DNA of 62,446 nucleotides from Acidobacteriota bacterium (GCA_016710075.1 JADJLO010000026.1:1-62446); one strand, 5' to 3'. Shown: positions 33,987 to 42,982, counted from the first letter of the stretch. A program made the numbers and translations. Notes: generated by a model from the letters alone, not told the origin.

Positions 33987-34235
33987 TTATCGTAAATTTC
34001 GCTCTCGCAGTTCTTTTTTTAGCGATTCATATCTCGTTGACTTCTTCAAAAAAAGATAAATCAAAAACAAAGGGATCAAAATAGTAAATCCCCAAGCACT
34101 TACAGCGATACCGAAAATAATAATTCCGATCAAGAAACCAATTAAGAATGCGTCAATCAGCGGAGATGGTTTGATTTTCCTGAATTCCTCTAGCAGTTCA
34201 TTGTCGCTTAATTGAGACAGTTGTTGTTGGTTCAT
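33987..34235 (-). CDS. Small two-helix membrane protein of unknown function
   Basis: The 82-residue product is MNQQQLSQLSDNELLEEFRK, then IKPSPLIDAFLIGFLIGIII, FGIAVSAWGFTILIPLFLIY and a basic tail LFLKKSTRYESLKKELRERN. An acidic helix, K-x-K-P-S-P-x-I-D-A-F-x-I-G-F and two membrane helices make a recognisable small family, frequent in Bacteroidota, without known role. Intact; AT-rich compared with neighbours. Confidence 0.75.
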   Translation of the reverse strand: MNQQQLSQLSDNELLEEFRKIKPSPLIDAFLIGFLIGIIIFGIAVSAWGFTILIPLFLIYLFLKKSTRYESLKKELRERNLR

Positions 34236-34296
34236 TCTGCCTGTCCTCGCCCCCTTGTGGTGAACTGTTTAATTCCCTATGTTTCTCATAATATCA

Positions 34297-34384
<88 letters not shown>

Positions 34385-34415
34385 ATCATTTGTCAGCAAA
34401 CCAACCTTTACAGAT

Positions 34416-34860
34416 TTATGTGTTCCGTCGAGCAACGAATAAATGATTTTTGATTTCTCGACTCAATGCCCAAAAACCAACGATGTCTGTCGTAAAACGA
34501 ATCCTTTCGCCTGTCTGTGCCTTCACCTCAAGTCCTGTCCCATCCGACGAAATATAAGTGTTAAGACTACTGATTTTGGTCAGGGGAAATTCGACGGTTT
34601 TGCAAAGTCGTATCCAGTGGACATCATCATCTGTCACGATAATTTTCTCTTGTGTGCGAGCCGCATATCGGATGGTCAGCAAGAATGAAATGATTGCCGT
34701 TAACAATGCCAAAACGATAGTAGCCGGAGATTTGTCTATCGTTAGGACGTAGACCGATAAACCTGTCAGAAATAGTCCGAGACAACAAGAGAAATATAAC
34801 GGGTCGTTCGATAGCTGAAAACCATTTTCTTGTTTTGATAATCTTCCATTTGTTCTCTTG
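34416..34860 (-). pseudogene. Unknown membrane protein (PH-like tail), frameshift near the start
   Basis: The frame ending at 34416 reads back as NGFQLSNDPLYFSCCLGLFL TGLSVYVLTI, SPATIVLALLTAIISFLLTI RYAARTQEKIIVTDDDVHWI, ISSLNTYISSDGTGLEVKAQ. Two to three membrane helices precede a small beta-rich cytoplasmic domain. The only ATG upstream (about 34848) is in another frame next to an A-rich run, so a start-proximal indel is likely. No family recognised. Confidence 0.55.
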
Positions 34861-34882
34861 CACGATTGGGGACGGGTTAGTT

Positions 34883-34945
34883 ACCGAACGACACATGAGT
34901 CAAGCCGCGCCGCGAAGCGGCGTCGGCTTCGACGAACTGTTGGAC
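34883..34945 (-). repeat. attC site, short (63 bases)
   Basis: Left box accgaac, right box gttggac, arms GAGTCAAGCCG and CGGCTTCGAC, each a clean partner. Confidence 0.85.
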
Positions 34946-35787
34946 AGCACTTTCGCGTCGAGCCCACTTGCCGCCGCGACCATCAGCCCGAAGCCGAGCA
35001 AGGGGCCAGCGCCGTAACCTATCAGCGGTGCTGGTGTCAGCCCCGCAACAGAACACGCGAACAGCACCGCATAGTAAATGGCTACCACCGACAGCCAAGT
35101 CCGCCCTCTGGACGAGTTCACATGCAGCCCTACTACAAGAGCGGCCGCGCTGGCGATGACCGCAGCGCCGGCAAACAGCGAATGGCCAAGCGCCAAAGCG
35201 AAGACGCCCTCAACGTGCGCAACGGGCTGCAATGGATCTGGCTGCGAGAAGGCCCAAGCTGGGGCGAGGGCAGCAAGGGCCAAGGCAACGATAGGCACTG
35301 GCGATCTTGATGGAGATCTGGCGACGGCTACCGCTGAGGAGGCCAGCAGAGCTAACGCTTGAGATGCATCTGGCTGAGCGGCCAACAGTACGCTTGCGCC
35401 GACGATTGCAGTGCACGCGAGATGCTGAGATCGCGTCCCCTGAGCAATCCAGACTGAACACGCAACAAGGAATGATGGCAACAGAGCGGGCGCCATGTAG
35501 AGGTTTATGGGCCCAAGCGATGCCCAGCGCTGAGGCCCTGGCGCCTCCGCGAGCAAGGGAACCGCAATTCCGAGCAGCGTGAAAACAATGATCGGGCCGG
35601 CTGGGGAACGTGCGTTGGTACGGCGACTCAGATGCGCGCCCACCAACGCAAGCGCACACGCCAAGCAAATCGCGAGCACTTGAATGATCCAGGTGCTCCT
35701 GCCCACCGCACCGAATGTGAGGACCGCCATGCTGGCGACGACAGCCGGTACAGCGATTAGAAGTAGTTGCGAGTGCGACAGATGCAT
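34900..35787 (-). CDS. Polytopic membrane protein whose C-terminus is encoded by attC
   Basis: The 295-residue product has about nine membrane helices, starting MHLSHSQLLLIAVPAVVASM AVLTFGAVG, with a loop GPQRWASLGPINLYMAPALL that faintly recalls the FtsW/RodA loop R-W-x-x-L-G-P. I would call it an unknown multi-pass protein. The last ~15 residues (VLSNSSSKPTPLRGAA) are translated from the attC itself, so the original stop has been lost or the protein naturally ends there. GC-rich. Confidence 0.65.
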   Translation of the reverse strand: MHLSHSQLLLIAVPAVVASMAVLTFGAVGRSTWIIQVLAICLACALALVGAHLSRRTNARSPAGPIIVFTLLGIAVPLLAEAPGPQRWASLGPINLYMAPALLPSFLVACSVWIAQGTRSQHLACTAIVGASVLLAAQPDASQALALLASSAVAVARSPSRSPVPIVALALAALAPAWAFSQPDPLQPVAHVEGVFALALGHSLFAGAAVIASAAALVVGLHVNSSRGRTWLSVVAIYYAVLFACSVAGLTPAPLIGYGAGPLLGFGLMVAAASGLDAKVLSNSSSKPTPLRGAA

Positions 35788-35794
35788 CCGTGCT

Positions 35795-35885
35795 GCCTAA
35801 CGAACAAGTTTACCGGGCCGCCGCCCCTTCGATCCTGCTTACCAACGAAGCCGGGCGGCGGCTCCGGTAGAACGAAGAGTTAGGC
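35795..35885 (-). repeat. attC site, type D
   Basis: Left box gcctaac, right box gttaggc; over 80 bases almost identical to attC 21472, though the genes are unrelated. Confidence 0.9.
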
Positions 35886-35915
35886 GCTGCGAGGGAAGTA
35901 GTCGACAGAACCACT

Positions 35916-37342
35916 TCAATCTCCCGTAAATTCCAGAAGGCGATCGAGTATGAAGTTCACATCGGATCGCTCCGTGCGGAGGTTCATGAAGCAGGCACGC
36001 AAACCGCTACGGCCCTTAACGACAGCCGGGCCCAGAAATGCGTCGCCGCCGTCTACTAGCGACTTGAGCACACGGCGATTACCAGCGTCGTCCAATGCCC
36101 TGACGCGAAAGCACACGCAGTTGAACACCACCGGTGCAAGCAACTCGAAAGCAGCACGTCGTGCAATCTCGCTGCCCATATGTAGGGCCAGATCATGCAT
36201 TCGCTCGATGGTGCTTGCAAAGGCGTCGGCACCAAAGTGCTTCAGGCTCCACCACACCTTCAGCGCCTTGAAGGCGCGGCTCAACTGCGGGCCGTGGTTG
36301 GCGAAGTCGATGAAGTCGGGGTCCTCCGACATCGTCAGGTAACTCGGCTGAGCACTGAATGCGTTGACGAGGTGCTGGCGGTCGCGCACCAGAACGCAGC
36401 CGGCCTCGAACGCACAGAAGAGGAACTTGTGCGGGTCAAGAGACACCGAATCGGCCAGGCCGATGACCGACATCGGTTCGCGAAAGCGCTCGCTCAGTGC
36501 AGCCAGCGCACCATAGGCACCATCCACATGCAGCCACAGTGCCTCCTCACGACAGAACATGGCCAACTCTGTAATAGGGTCAATCGCGCCTGTGGTGACC
36601 GTCCCGGCGCTGGCAACAACGCAGAATGGACGGCGCCCCGCAGCGCGGTCTGCTGCCACGGCCGCAGCGAGAGCATCCAGTCTCAGCCGGAACCGTTCGT
36701 CTGTCGGCACACGCCGGAGATTGTTGGTACCGAGGCCGAGAATAGACACGGCCTTGTCGATGCTGCTGTGCACCTCTTCCGAGGTGTACAGCACCAGCGG
36801 CGTGCCTCCGGTCTGTAGTCCTTCCGCCTGTGCAGACCTGCCGAGCGCGTGATCGCGCGCCGCGGTCAATGCCACAAGATTTGCCATCGAGCCGCCGCTG
36901 GTCACGATGCCGCCGGTTGACCGGGGCAGGCCGAACAGGTCTGCAAACCATCGCAGCAGCGACTGCTCAACGACATTCGCCGCTGGCGACAAGTGCCAAA
37001 GGTTGCAGTTCTGGTTGAGCACTGCCGCCACGTGATCGGCGTAAGGTGAAAGCGCATTGGGAGAGGGCTGCACGTACGGAAGGAAGCGCGGGTGCGCCGT
37101 ATGCGTGGAGTTGGGCACGACCACCTCCTCGAGTCCGGCGAAAGCGCTCTTCCAACGGTAGCCCTTGGCGTGGCAGGCTTGTCCCCGATCTTGCGCAAAC
37201 CAGCGCGGTCCACAGGCGGATATACAGGACGCTCCGCGACAGTTGCCAGATACTGCAGGCTGAATTCACCAACCAGCTTGAGAGCCTGCGCGTGTTGTTC
37301 GGGGGTGAAGAGGAGTGGGCGAATGGGCGGTGAACTCGGCAT
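35916..37342 (-). pseudogene. PLP-dependent decarboxylase (aromatic/glutamate decarboxylase group II), one frameshift
   Basis: The N-terminus from ATG 37342 reads MPSSPPIRPLLFTPEQHAQA, LVGEFSLQYLATVAERPVYP; the frame changes near 37130-37160 and continues THTAHPRFLPYVQPSPNALS and the whole PLP fold: GIVTSGGSMANLVALTAARD, VVASAGTVTTGAIDPI, LWLHVDGAYGALAAL (PLP-ring histidine and aspartate) and SLDPHKFLFCAFEAGCVLV, where K of DPHK binds PLP. About 475 residues, normal for aromatic-L-amino-acid decarboxylases. Substrate not predicted. One indel would restore the gene. Among the largest cassettes here. Confidence 0.88.
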
Positions 37343-37483
37343 GATGTTTAATAATCCTGCGGGAAAAGATGTCTGTCGGACAGCCTATGTGACTGCCCAC
37401 CATCGGCATTCGAGTGGCGGCGCGCCGACGTCACACAGCGTCGTGAGCAATACGTCGTGTGAAGCTCTGAGACGCGGTGTTGT
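37343..37483. other. non-coding leader of the decarboxylase cassette
   Basis: No reading frame or repeat found; it lies between the decarboxylase start and the next attC and could hold a promoter I cannot identify. Confidence 0.4.
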
Positions 37484-37571
37484 GCCTAACGACCAGTTCA
37501 CCGGATCGCCGCCGTCCGCTAAAGTTCGACCCAAAAGACGGCGGCGATTCCGGTGGAACGTGGAGTTAGGC
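37484..37571 (-). repeat. attC site, type C (duplicated cassette, copy A)
   Basis: Left box gcctaac, right box gttaggc; from AAC onward identical to attC 57759. Confidence 0.92.
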
Positions 37572-37658
37572 GCTGGAACCATCGCCAAGCGACATCGATA
37601 TCAATTTATTCGCTGCCGGACAGCCTGCATTTTAAGCTTATCTTTTGTCGCCATATTG

Positions 37659-38103
37659 TCATCGTGACAAAGTTATGCCCGCGAATGCAATAAAGGCCAC
37701 GCCTAGTACTATCACTCCGACCATATCTATTACTCCCAGCCTCCCTCCAGGCGTCGACGGCTCTGCGACTACCAGTTTGATCTCACGATGAATCATAAAG
37801 AGTGGCATAGCAAGGCTGATGGCAATAAAAAGACCGAATATCACGTAGAACCAGACGCCGGGGATCTCTAATCGTCGTGCCTCAAGCAACATCCATAAAA
37901 CTACAGCCAACCCTAGGAAGAGAATATCGACGGTTAAGAAGCGACTGGCCCTCATTAACAAGAGCATCTTGCCAGAACTTTATCGTACCGCCCCAGAATC
38001 CCTGCCTCTTTAAGACACCTAACATATTCCCCCACGTACCAACAAATGCGATAAGACCAATTAAGCCGTAAATCACGCAAAGCGCTTTACGTGAAACAGT
38101 CAT
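37659..38103 (-). pseudogene. DUF2834 membrane protein, copy A, frameshifted
   Basis: From ATG 38103: MTVSRKALCVIYGLIGLIAF VGTWGNMLGVLK, GFWGGTIKFWQDALVNE, then in the next frame SRFLTVDILFLGLAVVLWML LEARRLEIPGVWFYVIFGLF IAISLAMPLFMIHREIKLVV. Three helices and the L-T-V-D-I/L...LEARR-L block are DUF2834. After the usual end the frame runs on into GVIDMVGVIVLGVAFIAFAG, a fourth helix. The break near 37975 is absent from copy B, where the sequence is one base different, so the two copies together define the intact protein. Confidence 0.8.
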
Positions 38104-38141
38104 AAGCCTCCCTTTCAATATAAACGTGAGATCTATTTGTC

Positions 38142-38226
38142 GCCTAACGCCACGTTAACCGTGCCGTGCACTTGGCTACCGAAGCATTGGCTACGGAAAG
38201 CGGCTACGGTTGAACAGATGTTAGGC
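38142..38226 (-). repeat. attC site, type E
   Basis: Left box gcctaac, right box gttaggc, arms CGTTAACCGTGCCG and CGGCTACGGTTGAAC. Confidence 0.88.
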
Positions 38227-38257
38227 GATTGACAGCATTCTTTTGTTTGTCTCTCAA

Positions 38258-38758
38258 TTATTTTGAGTCTGAAACAAAACTTCCGTGTGTGGCTACCATT
38301 TGCCAGTCGCCGTTTCGCTTCACCCAAACATCAGTGTATTGGATTGTTTCCACAGCATCTGGCCCCTTTTTATCTTGTTTTTGTATCCACTTATAGGTAG
38401 CAACCGCAGTATACCCATATGTCATAACCTTCATATTCTCAATTTCCTGACTGATGAATTTTTCTGCTGGATCCATTAAGTGTGCGATCCAGCGGGCCTT
38501 AGTACCTGGATGCCCGTTCGGCCCTGTCGAGACAAGCTCATCGCCAAGGTTCTTTTCAAACCAAACCTTGTCTTTTGACATTTCTGCTTTAATTGACTCT
38601 TGCTCTTTCTTTGTTATTTCAGCCGTTACATTAGCGTCTGAAATATTCGTAAGCTCTAAAAGTTGAGTGCTAGTCACTGGCTTTTCAGTAATTGATGCAC
38701 AGGAAGAACAAAGTAACGTTAATGCGACCCACATCGAAATATTGAGAATTGGTCTCAT
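38258..38758 (-). CDS. Lipoprotein with NTF2/DUF4440-like domain
   Basis: The 166-residue product begins MRPILNISMWVALTLLCSSC, a lipoprotein signal with the lipidated cysteine at ~20. The rest is one NTF2-like domain: KDKVWFEKNLGDELVSTGPN GHPGTKARWIAHLMDP, YGYTAVATYKWIQKQDKKGP and IQYTDVWVKRNGDWQMVATH. The terminal D-x-W-V-K-R-N-G-D-W-Q-M-V-A-x-H block is typical of DUF4440. Role unknown; anchored to the membrane. Intact. Confidence 0.85.
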   Translation of the reverse strand: MRPILNISMWVALTLLCSSCASITEKPVTSTQLLELTNISDANVTAEITKKEQESIKAEMSKDKVWFEKNLGDELVSTGPNGHPGTKARWIAHLMDPAEKFISQEIENMKVMTYGYTAVATYKWIQKQDKKGPDAVETIQYTDVWVKRNGDWQMVATHGSFVSDSK

Positions 38759-38802
38759 ATGGTTATTCCAGTATTGAGGTTAATATTCGCTTGATACTTG
38801 CA

Positions 38803-38894
38803 GCCTAACGACCCAAGCTCAGCGACCCGGCCCACGAGACGCCACGATTGCAACAGTGACGCGATGGCCGGGTTCGCTGCAGCGCATGTTAGGC
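38803..38894 (-). repeat. attC site
   Basis: Left box gcctaac, right box gttaggc, arms AGCTCAGCGACCCGGCC and GGCCGGGTTCGCTGCAGC. Confidence 0.88.
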
Positions 38895-39110
38895 GGTCAG
38901 ACTCCCCCCATCCCAAATGTGCTCAGGGTCCGGGTAAAACATCAGGCCTCTGGCGTTGTTGGTTACCAAGACAAGCCAGCCCCCAGGAACTTTCGTTCGA
39001 TAGACATCTCCCAATTTAAAGAATTCGCCTCCCGCGCTGGACGAATTCAATTTGTGCCAGACGAGTTGTGGTGGTTCTGCTTTCGGTGCCGTGTTTGGGC
39101 TTTTCTTCAT
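38889..39110 (-). CDS. Unknown small soluble protein
   Basis: The 73-residue product is MKKSPNTAPKAEPPQLVWHK, FFKLGDVYRTKVPGGWLVLV, then FYPDPEHIWDGGSLTA, ending with TAA in the attC right box. The V-P-G-G-W-L-V segment and a final P-x-x-x-W-D look like a small beta domain; I do not recognise a family. Intact, Shine-Dalgarno-like AAAGGATAACGAAC upstream. Confidence 0.7.
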   Translation of the reverse strand: MKKSPNTAPKAEPPQLVWHKLNSSSAGGEFFKLGDVYRTKVPGGWLVLVTNNARGLMFYPDPEHIWDGGSLTA

Positions 39111-39183
39111 GTTCGTTATCCTTTCGCGTTATTCGGATACAAATCTGGTGTAAATCGATTGTAACACCCGATGACTCGCTGCC

Positions 39184-39271
39184 GCCTAACGTTCGCGTTC
39201 AGCGGGCGCGGCCTGTGATACTCGAAAGCCACAACCGTCGTGGCCGCGCTCCGCTGGAATAGATGTTAGCC
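39184..39271 (-). repeat. attC site, right box gttagcc
   Basis: Left box gcctaac, right box gttagcc (partner ggctaac at 40257), arms GTTCAGCGGGCGCGGCC and GGCCGCGCTCCGCTGGAAT. Confidence 0.9.
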
Positions 39272-39360
39272 CGCGTCACCGAAACAACAGCGCTACCAAC
39301 CTGTCTCCCATCTAACCGAACCCTAAAAGTTTGGGTGTCGCTGGGACGGGCCGGCACTGG

Positions 39361-40191
39361 TCAAGGTTTGCGATTGCCACGGTCGAGCAGGCGCTCGGTA
39401 CCTGAGGGCTGTTCCTGGAGATAGAGACCGGTCACACCCTCGACCTGTTTGGAATGCACCAGCCACTTGCCATCGGGCGACAATCCACGGTCGCGGGTCA
39501 TTCGGTTGCCCTCCTCGGGCTGCAGGGCACGGACAACCAATCCATCCGGTGTGATGCTGAACAGTTGCTGCACCTTGGTTCTTCGCCGGACAAGTTCCTT
39601 CGGCGCTTCATTTGGCAGTCTCTCGAGCATTGGAACCTCGGTGAACACGACACGCTGCCCGTCTATGGTCCACCGCGGGTCTTCATTACTCTTTGTGCTG
39701 TCGCCAAGCTGTCGCCGGTTCGATCCGTCCGGGTGCATCACGAATACGCGATACTGACTTGAAGGGCGCTTATCTTGAGCCGCGAAGAGGAGCCACCGAC
39801 CATCGGGTGAAAATGCGGCAAGGAACCCGTTCGTCGTGCCCGGCAGTGCGACGACATCACTGCCGTCGGGCTTCATAAGGTACAACTGCCTCGCTCCGCC
39901 CCGATTCGACGCAAAGACAATGTGGCGACCGTCCGGCGACCAGTTGGGCTGTTCTCCAAGGGATCCACTTGGAGTCAGTCTTGTCAGACCGGAGCCGTCC
40001 GGTCGGATGGTGTAAACGGCCGCTTCGCCATCCCGGTTGGATTCGAACGCAATCGTCCTGCCGCCTGGTGCCCACGACGGGACCGAATAGTAGACGGCGT
40101 GAGCGGTCTGTTGCGCGGGGACTGAGTAGGTCAGGGTGCCCGAAAGCAGGAGTGCATACACAGCATTGATAATTACTCGTTTGATTGTCAT
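39361..40191 (-). CDS. TolB-like beta-propeller protein (PD40/WD40-like)
   Basis: From ATG 40191, preceded by GAGGACCC, the ~276-residue secreted product (signal VIINAVYALLLSGTLTYSVP A) contains four to five TolB-type blades with the motif SPDGR/K-x-I/W-x-F: SWAPGGRTIAFESNRDGEAA, NWSPDGRHIVFASNRGGARQ, AFSPDGRWLLFAAQD, GLSPDGKWLVHSKQ. It is about half a TolB. Periplasmic protein-binding or enzyme-regulatory role is possible. Intact. Confidence 0.85.
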   Translation of the reverse strand: MTIKRVIINAVYALLLSGTLTYSVPAQQTAHAVYYSVPSWAPGGRTIAFESNRDGEAAVYTIRPDGSGLTRLTPSGSLGEQPNWSPDGRHIVFASNRGGARQLYLMKPDGSDVVALPGTTNGFLAAFSPDGRWLLFAAQDKRPSSQYRVFVMHPDGSNRRQLGDSTKSNEDPRWTIDGQRVVFTEVPMLERLPNEAPKELVRRRTKVQQLFSITPDGLVVRALQPEEGNRMTRDRGLSPDGKWLVHSKQVEGVTGLYLQEQPSGTERLLDRGNRKP

Positions 40192-40256
40192 TGGGTCCTC
40201 CAATACATTCTCGTGACCACGCGATACCTCATAATGATGAAGCCCAAAAAGAAGCG

Positions 40257-40344
40257 GGCTAACGGCCAAGTTCAGCGGGCCGCGTATAGTAATCGAGTTT
40301 CTGGGATGCCGGCTTGCGCGGCTCCGCTAGAATGGATGTTAGGC
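40257..40344 (-). repeat. attC site
   Basis: Left box ggctaac, right box gttaggc, arms GTTCAGCGGGCCGCG and CGCGGCTCCGCTAGAAT. Confidence 0.9.
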
Positions 40345-40350
40345 CCCCTT

Positions 40351-40626
40351 TTATTTATGAGCCTCCATATATGCTCTTAATAACGCATTTATTTTCGTTT
40401 GATAACCTCGCCCATGTTTTCTAAACCATTCAACAACATCCTGATCGATTCTGAGAGTCAGTTGCACCTTTCCTGAGCTGGTTACCAACCCTTTTCTCAC
40501 TATCGCTCTGGCAAACATTTTCGGCTCTATTTCCGGACTCTCCGATAGATCAATTTCTTCATCTTTCATTCCTTTAAGGCGATCCCAATCTGTCTTTGAT
40601 TTCTTCAACATATCTCTTTTCTTCAT
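40351..40626 (-). CDS. BrnA-type antitoxin (ribbon-helix-helix)
   Basis: The 91-residue product has an N-terminal helical part (MLKKSKTDWDRLKGMKDEEI DLSESPE) and the C-terminal RHH domain VQLTLRIDQDVVEWFRKHGR GYQTKINALLRAYMEAH, the hallmark of BrnA. It overlaps the toxin gene by 53 bases. BrnA neutralises BrnT and represses the operon. Intact. Confidence 0.92.
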   Translation of the reverse strand: MKKRDMLKKSKTDWDRLKGMKDEEIDLSESPEIEPKMFARAIVRKGLVTSSGKVQLTLRIDQDVVEWFRKHGRGYQTKINALLRAYMEAHK

Positions 40627-40864
40627 TTCTTGCAGCTTTTCTTGCGGAGATATACCGAATCACCTCGTCATCTTCTGTATGTGCGACCACTATAACTATC
40701 CCGTTGAGCAATCCGAGTGTGACGAAGCGAACTTCTCCATAATCATAGCGGTCGTCGAGGATCGTCAGTGTGACTCCCAAAAACATTTGTCTAAGATCAG
40801 CAAAATCAATCCCGTGCTTTTTGAGATTTCCTTGCCGTTTTTTTTCGTCCCATTCGAATTCCAT
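40574..40864 (-). CDS. BrnT-type ribonuclease toxin
   Basis: The 96-residue product starts MEFEWDEKKRQGNLKKHGID FADLRQMF, continues YDYGEVRFVTLGLLNGIVIV VAHTEDDEVIRYISARKAAR NEEKRY. W-D-x-x-K-x-x-x-N-x-x-K-H-G-I-D/x-F and R-x-I-S-A-R-K-A are BrnT signatures (RelE-like fold). The long overlap with the BrnA frame is greater than usual, but both frames are clearly real. One two-gene cassette. Confidence 0.92.
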   Translation of the reverse strand: MEFEWDEKKRQGNLKKHGIDFADLRQMFLGVTLTILDDRYDYGEVRFVTLGLLNGIVIVVAHTEDDEVIRYISARKAARNEEKRYVEEIKDRLGSP

Positions 40865-40924
40865 GCAACTATTGTAGTGACATTCGTAGTGACGTCAAGT
40901 ATGAATTTGGAATTTATCATGGTG

Positions 40925-41014
40925 GCCTAACAACCTGTTCACCGGGCGCGCGCCCAAGTTCCCTCAAAAGCCACAGCACTCGTGGCGCGCGCTCCGGTGC
41001 AATTTACGTTCGGC
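40925..41014 (-). repeat. attC site, type B
   Basis: Left box gcctaac, right box gttcggc (partner gccgaac at 41817), arms GTTCACCGGGCGCGCGCC and GGCGCGCGCTCCGGTGCAAT. Confidence 0.92.
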
Positions 41015-41024
41015 GTATTACTTA

Positions 41025-41774
41025 TTACTGTTTTGGGAAGTTGGGATCATGTTTTACCTCCCATAATTGTTTCAAATGCCGTTCGCAATGTGCGGGTATG
41101 CGCACCAAATATTGATAGCCATCAAATTGAAAATTTAGTGCTTTCCACCCTGAATAAACATAGTTTTCGCGCCAATTTACTTTAAGGTTTTCAATGATCT
41201 GAATAGTTTCATCACGTTGTTTATCGAAATCCTTCAGCATAGCTTCTGGCGTTTTATACTTTCCGGTGGGAACCAGGGCAACTTCAGGTGGTGGATTACG
41301 CGGAACACTGATATCCACTTTAGAGCGATCCAGTAAATCGTTCAAAAGAAAAAGATCAAACCGTGGACGATCTGCCAGTGGAATTACTTGCTGGTCACCA
41401 GGCTTGGGTTTTGGGCTGAGCCAATGAAAGATATATGCTGGTTCTTTACTCTTTCCATACTTCGCTGCAAATTCACTCATCAACCAGTGTTCGGACAGAA
41501 TAATATGCTCGGCGCATTCAGCGACAGACCAGCGAAATGGCTTAGGTTTGAATAGCCATTGTTCAGGTGTTACACCAAGTACAGCATCGTGCATCATTTG
41601 GCGAGAACGTGCTAAATAATCTATTAAAAATCGTCGCTCTTCGGTTTGCAGCGATGGAACAACGGAGCTAGTGAATGCTGGAGCTTTTTGTTGTTGTGCC
41701 AATAGATTTATCTGGCAGAATAGTAAACACAAAGCAAGTAAGAGGTTTTGCTTAGAGAAGTTTCGTTTGTTCAT
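41025..41774 (-). CDS. DinB-like (DinB_2) secreted protein
   Basis: The 249-residue product has a signal peptide (LLLALCLLFCQINLLAQ) and a four-helix DinB-like domain: RRFLIDYLARSRQMMHDAVL GVTPEQWLFKPKPFRWSVAE CAEHIILSEHWLM and a late YLVRIPAHCERHLKQLWE. Histidines in AEHI and AHCERHLKQ match the DinB metal-ligand positions. DinB superfamily members act in bacillithiol or mycothiol chemistry or are uncharacterised; export is unusual but seen in several phyla. Intact. Confidence 0.85.
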   Translation of the reverse strand: MNKRNFSKQNLLLALCLLFCQINLLAQQQKAPAFTSSVVPSLQTEERRFLIDYLARSRQMMHDAVLGVTPEQWLFKPKPFRWSVAECAEHIILSEHWLMSEFAAKYGKSKEPAYIFHWLSPKPKPGDQQVIPLADRPRFDLFLLNDLLDRSKVDISVPRNPPPEVALVPTGKYKTPEAMLKDFDKQRDETIQIIENLKVNWRENYVYSGWKALNFQFDGYQYLVRIPAHCERHLKQLWEVKHDPNFPKQ

Positions 41775-41816
41775 TATTCCCTCCTGATATTTTTTAATAT
41801 GGTCAACCTCGTATCA

Positions 41817-41905
41817 GCCGAACACCGCGTTGACCGGGGCGGCGCAAACCCCTTGGAACGACCGGAGCGACCGATTGCGCCGCTCCGGTCGAATGGATGT
41901 TGGGC
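41817..41905 (-). repeat. attC site
   Basis: Left box gccgaac, right box gttgggc, arms GTTGACCGGGGCGGCGC and GCGCCGCTCCGGTCGAAT. Confidence 0.88.
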
Positions 41906-42023
41906 ACATTGATGTCACCAAACGCCTCGGCAGTCGGATTAGCCTTTATCAGCGAACCGCTCTCGCTCACGGCGGCAACCTCGGCCTTGAAGCTCTTTTT
42001 CTCAAAACAGATAAATTCTTAGT

Positions 42024-42368
42024 TTACGAGACTATTAAGTAGACAAGGTTTTTCTCCAAATTGACCTCTACGAGGTTTTTTGGAAGCACAGGATCAGACG
42101 TATAGGCAGTGATCTGAACGTCAAGGGAAGAAGCGAGCGCTGTCAAAAGTTTGTCGTGAATGTCAGAGAGAATTTTCCGACCTTCTGTTTTGCCAGTGGT
42201 TTTAATATGAAAAAGCACTTGGCCTACTTCGTTATTCCTAGCTGAAATCTCAATCAAGAAGTTACGACTATTGACTGTTCCAGCGGAATTGACCCAACTA
42301 AACACGAACATCTCGAAATGATGAGTTGTGTTGTTCGTCGTATTGAGTACCAATTTTCCAGTTCTCAT
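42024..42368 (-). CDS. Unknown small protein
   Basis: The 114-residue product MRTGKLVLNTTNNTTHHFEM, FVFSWVNSAGTVNSRNFLIE, GRKILSDIHDKLLTALASSL is a mixed alpha/beta sequence with a dominant amphipathic helix near residue 70. I recognise no family. Intact; AT-rich; preceded by AAGGAGA at good distance from ATG 42368, which supports the start. Confidence 0.7.
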   Translation of the reverse strand: MRTGKLVLNTTNNTTHHFEMFVFSWVNSAGTVNSRNFLIEISARNNEVGQVLFHIKTTGKTEGRKILSDIHDKLLTALASSLDVQITAYTSDPVLPKNLVEVNLEKNLVYLIVS

Positions 42369-42449
42369 AATGATTTCTCCTTAAACATTTGCTGTATATT
42401 CTCAGGGGGGCAGGGCACGCTTCTGAACAATTCAGATGCGTAATCCAAA

Positions 42450-42536
42450 GTCTAACGAACAAGTTTTCCGGGCCGCCGCCCTTCCGCATTTGCTGACCTG
42501 GAAGCGGCGGCGGCCCGGTAGAACGAAGAGTTAGGT
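42450..42536 (-). repeat. attC site, type D
   Basis: Left box gtctaac, right box gttaggt (partner acctaac at 42993), arms GTTTTCCGGGCCGCCGCCC and GGCGGCGGCCCGGTAGAAC. Confidence 0.9.
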
Positions 42537-42982
42537 CAGATTTGAACCTCTTGAAGTGCGTAACGGATCTCTACCAAGCTTGGTGCTTTAAATACAGGCT
42601 TCACATCTTGTTTCCCTGTATTTGGCTGGATCAAAATATACCTGAAAGTTAGTCGGCTTTTTCTTTCTTTAACCTGACGCGGGCTTTTTGAGAATTCCCA
42701 CCGCATCGCCGCCTCTTCAGATGCCTTTCGCAGCAGTATTGGGCCTTCAACAGCGCTGCCGCTATTGACTTTCCCCTCGCTGTCAATCACCAGCTCTACA
42801 ATGACATTACCTTCTATTCTTGCAGCGGCCGCGATCGGCGGATATAAAGGCGCAATAAATTTCACGACCGATAGGGTATTTGACTCTTGATGCCATTTCA
42901 AACTACAACAATTCAACAATCCGCTAGCAGTGAGCGCGGAGATTATAATTAAACAGCTTTTGAATGTTGTGGCTATACGCAT
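42536..42982 (-). CDS. TonB C-terminal-domain lipoprotein
   Basis: The 148-residue product begins MRIATTFKSCLIIISALTAS GLLNCC (probable lipoprotein signal) and has one TonB C-terminal domain: PLYPPIAAAARIEGNVIVEL VIDSEGKVNSGSAVEGP, LRKASEEAAMRWEFSKSP and SRLTFRYILI. The Y-P-x-x-A-x-x-x-x-x-x-G-x-V/I-x-V-x-V-x-x-x-G motif is diagnostic. Standing alone without the N-terminal TonB helix, it cannot energise transport by itself. A paralogue lies at 46867. Intact. Confidence 0.85.
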   Translation of the reverse strand: MRIATTFKSCLIIISALTASGLLNCCSLKWHQESNTLSVVKFIAPLYPPIAAAARIEGNVIVELVIDSEGKVNSGSAVEGPILLRKASEEAAMRWEFSKSPRQVKERKSRLTFRYILIQPNTGKQDVKPVFKAPSLVEIRYALQEVQI

